Assembly (NCBI GenBank): GCA_947628795.1
Contig: CANRBF010000013.1
Span: forward strand, 1 to 50,894
Source of the DNA: an uncultured Monoglobus sp.
GTDB lineage: Bacteria > Bacillota > Clostridia > Monoglobales > Monoglobaceae
Length of the DNA stretch: 50,894 nt
Reading direction: 5' to 3'
In this document: positions 15,756 to 21,619 of the stretch, one piece after another
Numbering within the stretch: the first letter of the stretch is position 1
Layout of the letters: the number at the start of each line of letters is the position of its first letter
Position numbers and translations under genes: made by a program
Notes under the pieces: generated by a model
Seen by the model: only the letters and a program-made list of their open reading frames with translations
Told to the model about the DNA's origin: nothing
The model's database searches: none

Positions 15756-16595
15756 ATGCTGGCAAAGACATTTGACATAATTCCGGACTACGCGGCGGCC
15801 GGCGTCGCGCCGCCAAAGGATAAGGCCACGCTTTCGTCCTATATCCTATCGCCCGAGCTGCTCCGGAAAACGCGCATAAAAACCCGTCCCGCGGTGATCG
15901 TGTGCCCGGGCGGCGGCTATGGGTTCCGCTCGACCAGAGAGGCCGGGGCCGTGGCGCTCAAATACTGCGCGGCGGGGTTCCACGCCTTTGTGCTGAATTA
16001 CTCGGTGGAGCCCGCGGAGTGGCCGATCCCGCAGTGCCAGCTGTCAAAGGCCGTGGCGCTCGTGCGCGAAATGGCGGAAAAACACGGGATAGACAAACAA
16101 AACATATACGTTTGCGGTTTCTCGGCGGGAGGACATCTGGCGGCGTCGCTGGGCGTGCACTATGACAAGCACAGGATCGCGGCTGCCTCGGGCGGAGAGA
16201 ACCGTCCCGACGGTTTGATCCTCTGCTATCCGGTAATAATAGATGAGGAAGGCAAGACCCACGCCGGCACCAAAGAGCGGTTTGTCGGCAAAAATCCGGG
16301 GAACGAAAAATATTTCGGTCTCGATAAATTTGTCACAAAAAACACGCCGCCCTGCTTTATCTGGCATACCTTTGAGGACGAGTCTGTTTCCGTGTACAGC
16401 TCGATGCGATTTGCGCAGGCGCTGCTCAATCACGGCGTGGAGTATGAGCTGCATATTTTCCCGAAGGGCAGCCACGGGCTGTCTCTTGGCAGCGAGCTGA
16501 CCGCCAACGAGGATAAGCATATAGAGCCCTCCGCCGCCGCATGGTTTGATTTGTCCCTGAGATGGCTATACGATAAAACCCATATCGGGATGTAA
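15756..16595 (+). CDS. Alpha/beta hydrolase, acetyl-xylan-esterase-like
   Basis: A 279-residue esterase of the BD-FAE/acetyl esterase group. The oxyanion-hole segment 'VCPGGGYGF' is near residue 49, the nucleophile is the serine of 'CGFSAGGHLA' near residue 121, and the late 'KGSHGLSLG' near 247 gives the catalytic histidine; an acidic residue in 'FEDESVSV' near 208-213 probably completes the triad. There is no signal peptide, so it acts in the cytoplasm, perhaps on imported acetylated oligosaccharides. The ATG starts 2 bp after the yqeY stop. Its last codons run into the duplicated ssrA 5' sequence. Confidence 0.85.
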   Translation: MLAKTFDIIPDYAAAGVAPPKDKATLSSYILSPELLRKTRIKTRPAVIVCPGGGYGFRSTREAGAVALKYCAAGFHAFVLNYSVEPAEWPIPQCQLSKAVALVREMAEKHGIDKQNIYVCGFSAGGHLAASLGVHYDKHRIAAASGGENRPDGLILCYPVIIDEEGKTHAGTKERFVGKNPGNEKYFGLDKFVTKNTPPCFIWHTFEDESVSVYSSMRFAQALLNHGVEYELHIFPKGSHGLSLGSELTANEDKHIEPSAAAWFDLSLRWLYDKTHIGM

Positions 16596-16712
16596 CACTT
16601 TCGCCATTCCGGTGATATATTTGAAAAATATATCCCAAACAAAAACCCTGGATGTAATGGTTTCGTCTTTCCGGTGATATATTTGAAAAATATATCACCT
16701 AAATATAAACTT
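16588..16712. repeat. Tandem partial copies of the ssrA 5' region
   Basis: The word GGATGTAAnnnTTTCG, which begins ssrA, also occurs at about 16588 and at 16650, and each of these upstream copies is followed by the same AT-rich palindrome (16611-16634 imperfect; 16673-16699 perfect 12-bp arms). The unit length is about 61 bp. The first copy holds the stop codon of the esterase gene. The second palindrome overlaps the likely -35 region of ssrA. Confidence 0.85.
16704..16709 (+). promoter_or_regulatory. Probable -10 box of ssrA
   Basis: TATAAA lies 4-7 bp before the tmRNA 5' end. A TTGAAA (16683-16688) in the palindrome gives a 15-bp spacer, shorter than ideal. The equivalent site in the upstream partial copy is lost. 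Confidence 0.5.
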
Positions 16713-17059
16713 GGGGATGTAATGGTTTCGACGGGGCCGCAGAGGCTTAAGGAGCGAGCCGTGGCGGGAACCACGTAAAAAGCCCAACTTAAAATTAAAC
16801 GCTAACAATAATAGAGTAGCACTAGCCGCCTAGCTGCGGCTTGTCCGCCCGGGTTTACCGCGGATCCGGTTCCGGGCATCAACGACGCGGTGAACGTGAG
16901 ACGCGAAAGCTTTGACGCGTCCATGAACCTATGAAGCTACCGACCGGGTCGGCTTGTCAATGAGCCTGCCCGCGGGGGAATCCCAATCATTGACTACGCT
17001 CGTAGCACCTTTTGAGTAAGCGGTTTCGGACAGGGGTTCAATTCCCCTCATCTCCACCA
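16713..17059 (+). ncRNA. ssrA: Transfer-messenger RNA (tmRNA)
   Basis: A 347-nt one-piece tmRNA. The 5' end GGGGATGTAATGGTTTCGACGGGG-type start pairs with the 3' end ...CATCTCCACCA to form the alanine-like acceptor; the T-loop GGTTCAATTCC is at about 17036-17046. The tag frame begins at 16801 and reads GCT AAC AAT AAT AGA GTA GCA CTA GCC GCC TAG, giving the tag ANNNRVALAA. It rescues stalled ribosomes together with SmpB from the same locus. CCA is encoded. A strong terminator follows. Confidence 0.95.
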
Positions 17060-17323
17060 GCGGAGCGATTCGCCTCATTTTGCGAACACCTTGCGGAGCA
17101 AGGTGTTCTTTTTTTACGGCGGTCGCTCCGCTTATCCCACGAAGTCCTGCGGACTCCGCGGGAGCCGTTTTGGTAGCGGTCATTTTTCCGCTTTTCCCAT
17201 AAAACGCGCTCCGTTGGCGTTTCGCGGGAGCCCTTTTGGTGGCGACTTTTTAACAAAAGTCACGGCTGCGCTTTACGGACTGCCAACGTAGTGATTAGTA
17301 ATTAGCGAATAGTAAATAGACGG
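17060..17323. repeat. 3' trailer module of ssrA, shared with tRNA-Tyr
   Basis: After CCA comes GCGGAGCGA, a terminator, TCGCTCCGC, then an extra segment of GC-rich short repeats (17140-17190), a CCCATAAAACGC-related stem (17197-17232), AACGTAG, and a heptad array (17289-17323). The order equals that of 14376-14552 on the other strand, with about 90 bp inserted. Confidence 0.85.
17084..17115 (+). terminator. Intrinsic terminator of ssrA
   Basis: Stem GAACACCTTGC/GCAAGGTGTTC with a GGA loop, then seven T. It is the same stem as the tRNA-Tyr terminator. Confidence 0.92.
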
Positions 17324-17475
17324 GGAGGATAATATCCATATTCCGGCCCCTTCCACCGCTGTCGCGGTCCCCCTCCCCCGCTTGCGCAGGGGAGGCAGGA
17401 TTAGGCTCCCCTTCCTTTAGGAGGGGGAGCTGTCGGCGGAGCCGACTGAGGGGGAGGCATTTTCCCCATATTGTT
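17324..17475. repeat. Composite intergenic element 2
   Basis: Inverted relative to element 1: CCCCTTCCACCGCTGTCGCGG, an AGGGGAGGCA unit, GGCTCCCCTTCC, and the GTCGGC/GCCGAC hairpin (about 17430-17445) followed by TGAGGGGGAGG. It directly continues the ssrA trailer. Confidence 0.8.
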
Positions 17476-17522
17476 AGTTTCCTATAACTCCTCACAATAT
17501 CACCGTTCATTTTTTGCATAAT

Positions 17523-17549
17523 AAAAGCACCCGTTTTTATAGGTGCTTA
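17523..17549 (-). terminator. Terminator overlapping the stop of the 58-aa gene
   Basis: Stem AAGCACC/GGTGCTT on the minus strand, followed by TTATT; the stop codon is in the left arm. Confidence 0.65.
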
Positions 17550-17723
17550 TTCGTCGCCTAAACCTTCATCCAAATAGGCGTACTTATCGGACATGGACTC
17601 AATTTTTAATTCCTCAGGTATTGAATTTAAAAATGTTTCGTTATCTTTTCGCGCTTGTTCGGTCGTTCCATCAAGTCTTGAACCCCATTTTAAATCATTT
17701 ACCCAATCTTTATTTATTGCCAT
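17547..17723 (-). CDS. Small acidic protein of 58 residues
   Basis: Begins MAINKDWVNDLKWGSRLDG and is acidic towards the end (…DEGLGDE). No known domain is recognised. A weak AAGG site lies about 14 bp before the ATG. It follows the BECR/GNAT gene by 37 bp on the same strand and ends at a terminator, so the two form a short operon. Small size, acidic character and the place next to a nuclease-like protein suggest an antitoxin or immunity role, which is inference only. Confidence 0.6.
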   Translation of the reverse strand: MAINKDWVNDLKWGSRLDGTTEQARKDNETFLNSIPEELKIESMSDKYAYLDEGLGDE

Positions 17724-17760
17724 TTCAAATCACACTTGCCTTTGTTGCTGATAATAATTT

Positions 17761-18417
17761 TTACAGTTCTTTTTTCATGTATCTCGGTTCATATTCATAA
17801 TATCCGTTTTTTGGATAGAATGAATAGGATTCAAACCACTGCTCCTTTGGAAAACCAAGATGAACCTTTGATATGGTTACGCCGTTATCACGCATAGATG
17901 ATTCGGCAATCTTAAGAAGTGCAGTTCCTATTCCTTTCCGCTTTTCAGAGGGTTTGACATATAGTCTGTTGAGAAACGCTTCTGTTGTATCGGCTATTTT
18001 AGAATATCCAACGCACCCGATCACTCTGTCATTTTCATCGACCGCAATCCAAAACATATCACCGCGATCTATGTAATTTGCCTTTATATCCAATAAATCC
18101 TTGTTAATTGTCGGCTTCCTTCCCAGTGCATCCTTGGCCTGTAAAACCATAAAAATCAAATCATCTCGATAGCCTTCATCAAATGTCTTGATTACCATTT
18201 TATTCGCTGCCCCGCTTCTTGTATAAAAAATCCCATAGAAAAACCGCTTTGATTTCTTAAATGCGTATTTTTCAAACAAGGAATAATCTTCGTTGTGTCG
18301 TAATAATATATGATTTTTACGTTCATTGGTTATGATTGTTTCGTTTGTTTGCAATTTTCCGAATTCTGTTTCCAACAATTGAGGATTGATATTGCCAATT
18401 ACGTCATATACAAGCAC
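17761..18417 (-). CDS. Chimera: N-terminal half of a BECR/PBECR-type nuclease joined to a GNAT acetyltransferase
   Basis: A 218-residue protein. The first 50 residues resemble the start of phage-type BECR (Barnase-EndoU-ColicinE5/RelE-like) nucleases: 'VIGNINPQLL', 'ETIITNERKNHILLRH', matching the intact copy at 24853 in layout. From about residue 75 ('MVIKTFDEGYRDDLIFMV') a complete GNAT domain follows, with the acetyl-CoA loop 'EKRKGIGTALL' near 163 and 'FYPKNGYYEY' near 203. The C-terminal half of the nuclease is missing. I chose GTG 18417, since the promoter -10 box ends at 18437 and the ATG at 18432 would lie at or before the transcription start; GAGGTG is 7 bp before the GTG. Nuclease activity is unlikely; acetyltransferase activity is plausible. 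Confidence 0.7.
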   Translation of the reverse strand: MLVYDVIGNINPQLLETEFGKLQTNETIITNERKNHILLRHNEDYSLFEKYAFKKSKRFFYGIFYTRSGAANKMVIKTFDEGYRDDLIFMVLQAKDALGRKPTINKDLLDIKANYIDRGDMFWIAVDENDRVIGCVGYSKIADTTEAFLNRLYVKPSEKRKGIGTALLKIAESSMRDNGVTISKVHLGFPKEQWFESYSFYPKNGYYEYEPRYMKKEL

Positions 18418-18436
18418 TTTATCACACCTCATTTAT

Positions 18437-18464
18437 ATTATATCGTTTTTCGCCGATTTGTCAA
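18437..18464 (-). promoter_or_regulatory. Promoter of the BECR/GNAT gene
   Basis: TTGACA (18459-18464) and TATAAT (18437-18442), 16-bp spacer, minus strand. It decides the GTG start 20 bp downstream. Confidence 0.8.
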
Positions 18465-18474
18465 TATTTCGGAT

Positions 18475-18561
18475 ACGCGCTGCGGCGAGGTTATAGATTG
18501 GATATTGTCGGAGCAGGGCGCGGAATTGATCGAGAAAACGGGATATACGCCGATAAGGTAG
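18475..18561 (+). pseudogene. 3' remnant of a phosphate-binding protein gene (pstS-like)
   Basis: A frame ending at 18561 encodes 'GEVIDWILSEQGAELIEKTG' plus 'YTPIR' and a stop, the typical C-terminal end of PstS-type periplasmic phosphate-binding proteins. The upstream part is replaced by the AT-rich islet. About 27 codons remain. It is a gene relic, useful as a marker of where the islet joined the chromosome. Confidence 0.6.
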
Positions 18562-18797
18562 GGGGAAGGCCCTAGTTCCTGCGTTCTCACCTCCGTCAGG
18601 CTTCGCCTGACACCTCCTCCCGGGAGGAGGCATTAATTAGGCGCCCCCTTGGGGGAGCTGGCGCCGAAGGCGACTGAGGGGGGAGGCCTAATTGCTAATC
18701 ACTATGTTCCCACCTCCGACGGCGATTTCATCGCCGCCACCTCCTCCTGGGAGGAGGCAACCCCTTCCACTGCTGTCGCAGGGGAGGCAAGGCTGTG
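18562..18797. repeat. Composite intergenic element 3
   Basis: Two CCTCCTCC-GGGAGGAGG palindromes (about 18610-18630 and 18741-18758), each preceded by a CCACCTCCG hairpin with a different stem (CAGGC/GCCTG and GGCGAT/ATCGCC), plus a TGGCGCCGAAGGCGACTGAGG unit and a short run of TAG heptads (18689-18710). No gene is present. Confidence 0.8.
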
Positions 18798-19343
18798 TTA
18801 TGGGTTTTTCGGAAGGGGAATCTTTTTTGATATGTAGTACACCGCGGCGGAGATTATCGCGGCTCCGGCTATGCCGCCCAAAATATCGGTGGGGAAGTGG
18901 ACGTATAGATATATTCTCGAAAACGCGATCAGGCACGCCAAAACGAGCGCCGCGATATCGAGATATTTCATGCGGTACATCAGCAGCAGAAACGCCGCGG
19001 TGAACGACGACAGCGCGTGCCCCGACGGGAACGAATACCCCGAGGGCGGCGGAATGATAAGCGTTATATTCGGATTTTGCAAAAACGGCCTCGGGCGGCA
19101 GACTATGTTTTTGATCCCCCATGTGCTGAGAACCAGACCGAGCAGCAGCCCCGCGATCACCGCGACGCCGCACAGCCGGTATTTTTTTGCGCAGCACAGG
19201 GCGAGGCCTAAAAATATCCAGATCAGGCCGCCGTTCCCCAGCAGGGTGAAAAATTTCATCAGAGCGTCCGAAAACTCCGAGCGCATATTGTTTTGTATAA
19301 AATCGAGTATAGCGAAGTCTATATTTGTTATTGCCGCCGTCAT
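18798..19343 (-). CDS. PAP2-family membrane phosphatase
   Basis: A 181-residue membrane protein with about five spans. The three phosphatase motifs are clear: 'KNIVCRPRP' (residues 80-88 region), 'PSGHALSSF' near 109, and 'SRIYLYVHFPTD' near 144, whose histidines and arginine form the active site. It could dephosphorylate undecaprenyl diphosphate or phosphatidic/phosphatidylglycerol phosphate; the type cannot be fixed. The ATG 19343 has GGAGG 8 bp upstream. It is transcribed from its own promoter. Confidence 0.9.
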   Translation of the reverse strand: MTAAITNIDFAILDFIQNNMRSEFSDALMKFFTLLGNGGLIWIFLGLALCCAKKYRLCGVAVIAGLLLGLVLSTWGIKNIVCRPRPFLQNPNITLIIPPPSGYSFPSGHALSSFTAAFLLLMYRMKYLDIAALVLACLIAFSRIYLYVHFPTDILGGIAGAAIISAAVYYISKKIPLPKNP

Positions 19344-19362
19344 GATATCCCTCCTGTTTATT

Positions 19363-19391
19363 ATAATAACATAAAATTTCGTAAAATTCAA
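19363..19391 (-). promoter_or_regulatory. Probable promoter of the PAP2 gene
   Basis: TTGAAT (19386-19391) and TATTAT (19363-19368), 17-bp spacer, minus strand, 20 bp before the start codon. Confidence 0.55.
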
Positions 19392-19629
19392 ATAAAAATA
19401 CACATCTTCCAGCGGTTTCGACGCCAAACGGTGATAATAAATTAGAAATAAAATTATTTGAATAAAAAGCCCAAGCCCGATTCCGCCCGCCGCGCCCGGG
19501 CAGGTTTGCTCCGCCCTTCGGGCGGAACGAATTAGGGAACTTCGTCCCCTAAAACCCCTGAATTAAAAGACAGAGGGCCGCGTTTTAAAAACGCGGCCCC
19601 AAATTATTAATATTTTAAGGCGTAGGTGT
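19392..19629. other. Intergenic stretch with GC-rich palindromes
   Basis: No coding frame is convincing. It holds a GCCCGGGC palindrome (about 19493-19501), an inverted repeat GCTCCGCCC/GGGCGGAAC (19509-19530), AGGGAACTTCGTCCCCT (19533-19550) and the pckG terminator. Confidence 0.6.
19575..19599 (-). terminator. Terminator of pckG
   Basis: Perfect stem GGGCCGCGTTTT/AAAACGCGGCCC behind pckG; the following T-rich stretch (TCTGTCTTTTAATT) is imperfect. Confidence 0.7.
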
Positions 19630-21411
19630 CTATTTTAAGTTGCTGTCCAGGATCTCAAGCTGGTGCTTGATCTCGGCGGGCAGCTTATCGCCGAACTGAG
19701 CGAAATACTCCTTGATGTTCTCGACGTCCTCTCTCCACGCTTCCTTGTCAACGCTGAGCAGCTCGTCGAGCGCGTCGGCTGACATGTCAAGACCCGTGGT
19801 GTCGATATCCGACGCGGTGGGCAGCAGTCCGATCTCGCTGTCATGAGCGTCGGCCTTGCCCGAAACTCTGTCGAGTATCCAGAGCAGAACTCTCATGTTG
19901 TCGCCGAAGCCCGGCCACATGAAGTTGCCCTCGTCGTCCTTTTTGAACCAGTTAACGTGGAATATCTCGGGAGCCTTGTCGCCCATCTTCTCGCCCATCT
20001 CGAGCCAGTGCTCGAAGTAGTCGGCCATGTTGTAGCCCACGAACGGCTTCATCGCCATGGGGTCGCGTCTTACAACGCCGACCGCGCCCGCCGCGGCCGC
20101 CGTGGTCTCGGACGCCATTGTCGCGCCCACGAACACGCCGTGCTTCCAGTCGCGGGCCTGATATACCAGCGGAGCCGTCTTGGCGCGGCGGCCGCCGAAT
20201 ATGATAGCCGAGATCGGAACGCCCTGCGGGTTCTCAAACTCGGGCGAGATGCAGGGGCAGTTCTTTGCCGGAGCGGTGAATCTGGAGTTGGGATGCGCCA
20301 GATTGCCCTCGTAGGTCGTGCCGTCAACTTTTTCGCCCAGCCAGTTTGTGCAGTTCTTGGGCGGGTTCTTGTCAAGGCCCTCCCACCATACTGTCATGTC
20401 GTCGTTGTTTATCGCGACATTGGTGAATATCGTGTTTTTCTTGGTGGACTCAAGCGCGTTGAAGTTGGTTTTTTCGCTTGTGCCGGGAGCCACGCCGAAG
20501 AATCCCGACTCGGGATTGATGGCGTAAAGTCTGCCGTCCTCGGGGTTGATCCTCAGCCACGCGATGTCGTCGCCGACGGTCCAAACCTTATAGCCCTTTT
20601 CCTTGAGGTATTCGGGCGGGATAAGCATCGCCAGATTCGTCTTTCCGCAGGCGCTGGGGAACGCCGCGGCAACGTACTTGACTTCGCCCTCGGGGTTCTC
20701 AAGACCTAATATTAACATATGCTCGGCCATCCAGCCCTCTTTTTTGCCTAAGTACGAGGCGATCCTGAGCGCGAAGCACTTTTTGCCCAGCAGCACGTTT
20801 CCGCCGTATGCCGAGTTTACCGACATGATGGTGTCGTCCTGCGGGAAGTGCACGATGTATCTCTCGTCGGGGTTAACGTCTCTCTTGGCGTGCAGGCACT
20901 TTACAAAATCGCCGTCCTTGCCCAGAGCTTCCATGACCTTATCGCCGACTCTCGTCATGATATTCATGTTGAGCACAACGTATATGCTGTCTGTGAGCTC
21001 GATTCCTATCTTTGAGAAGGGCGAACCGACGGGACCCATCGAGTAGGGGATGATATACATCGTTCTGCCTTCCATCGAGCCGTCGTACAGCTTGTTGAGC
21101 TTGGCGTACATCTCGTCGGGAGCCATCCAGTTGTTGATGGGGCCCGCCTCTTCCTCGGTGGGTGTGCAGATATATGTTCTGTCCTCAACTCGGGCAACGT
21201 CGTTCTCGGCTGTTCTGTGGTAGTAGCAGCCGGGAAGCTTCTCCTGATTCAGCTTTATCATCTCTCCGGTCGAAACCGCTTCCGCGCGGAGCGCCTCGAG
21301 CTGTTCCTCGCTGCCGTCGATCCAGACAACGGTCTCGGGGCGGCAAAGCTCGATCTGCTCGCTGAGCCATTTATTTACTTTTTCGTTATTGCATTTTTTA
21401 AAATCTGCCAT
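19630..21411 (-). CDS. pckG: Phosphoenolpyruvate carboxykinase (GTP)
   Basis: A 593-residue cytosolic enzyme interconverting oxaloacetate and PEP with GTP/GDP (EC 4.1.1.32). The GTP-type phosphate loop 'FPSACGKTNLAML' is near residue 250, followed by 'VGDDIAWLRI' near 283; 'ESGFFGVAPGTSEKTN' near 307 and 'FGGRRAKTAPLVYQ' near 405 are also family signatures. ATP-type enzymes have a different loop, so the GTP class is firm. In gut anaerobes it usually works in the carboxylating direction towards C4 acids or in gluconeogenesis. A strong promoter, GGAGG site and terminator show a single-gene unit. Confidence 0.96.
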   Translation of the reverse strand: MADFKKCNNEKVNKWLSEQIELCRPETVVWIDGSEEQLEALRAEAVSTGEMIKLNQEKLPGCYYHRTAENDVARVEDRTYICTPTEEEAGPINNWMAPDEMYAKLNKLYDGSMEGRTMYIIPYSMGPVGSPFSKIGIELTDSIYVVLNMNIMTRVGDKVMEALGKDGDFVKCLHAKRDVNPDERYIVHFPQDDTIMSVNSAYGGNVLLGKKCFALRIASYLGKKEGWMAEHMLILGLENPEGEVKYVAAAFPSACGKTNLAMLIPPEYLKEKGYKVWTVGDDIAWLRINPEDGRLYAINPESGFFGVAPGTSEKTNFNALESTKKNTIFTNVAINNDDMTVWWEGLDKNPPKNCTNWLGEKVDGTTYEGNLAHPNSRFTAPAKNCPCISPEFENPQGVPISAIIFGGRRAKTAPLVYQARDWKHGVFVGATMASETTAAAAGAVGVVRRDPMAMKPFVGYNMADYFEHWLEMGEKMGDKAPEIFHVNWFKKDDEGNFMWPGFGDNMRVLLWILDRVSGKADAHDSEIGLLPTASDIDTTGLDMSADALDELLSVDKEAWREDVENIKEYFAQFGDKLPAEIKHQLEILDSNLK

Positions 21412-21464
21412 TCTTTGACCTCCTGTTCATAGCATACATCTATTACATACATCTATTCCAGGAT

Positions 21465-21493
21465 ATTTTACCGCAAATAATAATCGGTGTCAA
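21465..21493 (-). promoter_or_regulatory. Promoter of pckG
   Basis: TTGACA (21488-21493) and TAAAAT (21465-21470), 17-bp spacer. A short direct repeat ACATCTATT (21436-21456 area) lies between it and the gene. Confidence 0.75.
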
Positions 21494-21553
21494 ACAAATT
21501 CGCCAAACTTTGTCTTGATTTTCACAAATTCTGCACTCGGAATAGATTTGCAC

Positions 21554-21590
21554 AAAAAACGGCCGTGATTTTTGTGCAAAATCACAGCCG
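21554..21590 (-). terminator. Terminator of the D,D-carboxypeptidase gene
   Basis: Stem CGGCTGTGATTTT/AAAAATCACGGCCG (21560-21590) followed by six T on the minus strand. Confidence 0.88.
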
Positions 21591-21619
21591 ATTTTTTGTC
21601 GGTTTTTGAATTATTTTTG

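Noticed and set aside
18310..18561. 83-codon plus-strand gene
   Set aside because: Only its last part (from about 18475) has meaning, as a pstS tail; the first part is antisense to the BECR/GNAT gene and its promoter.
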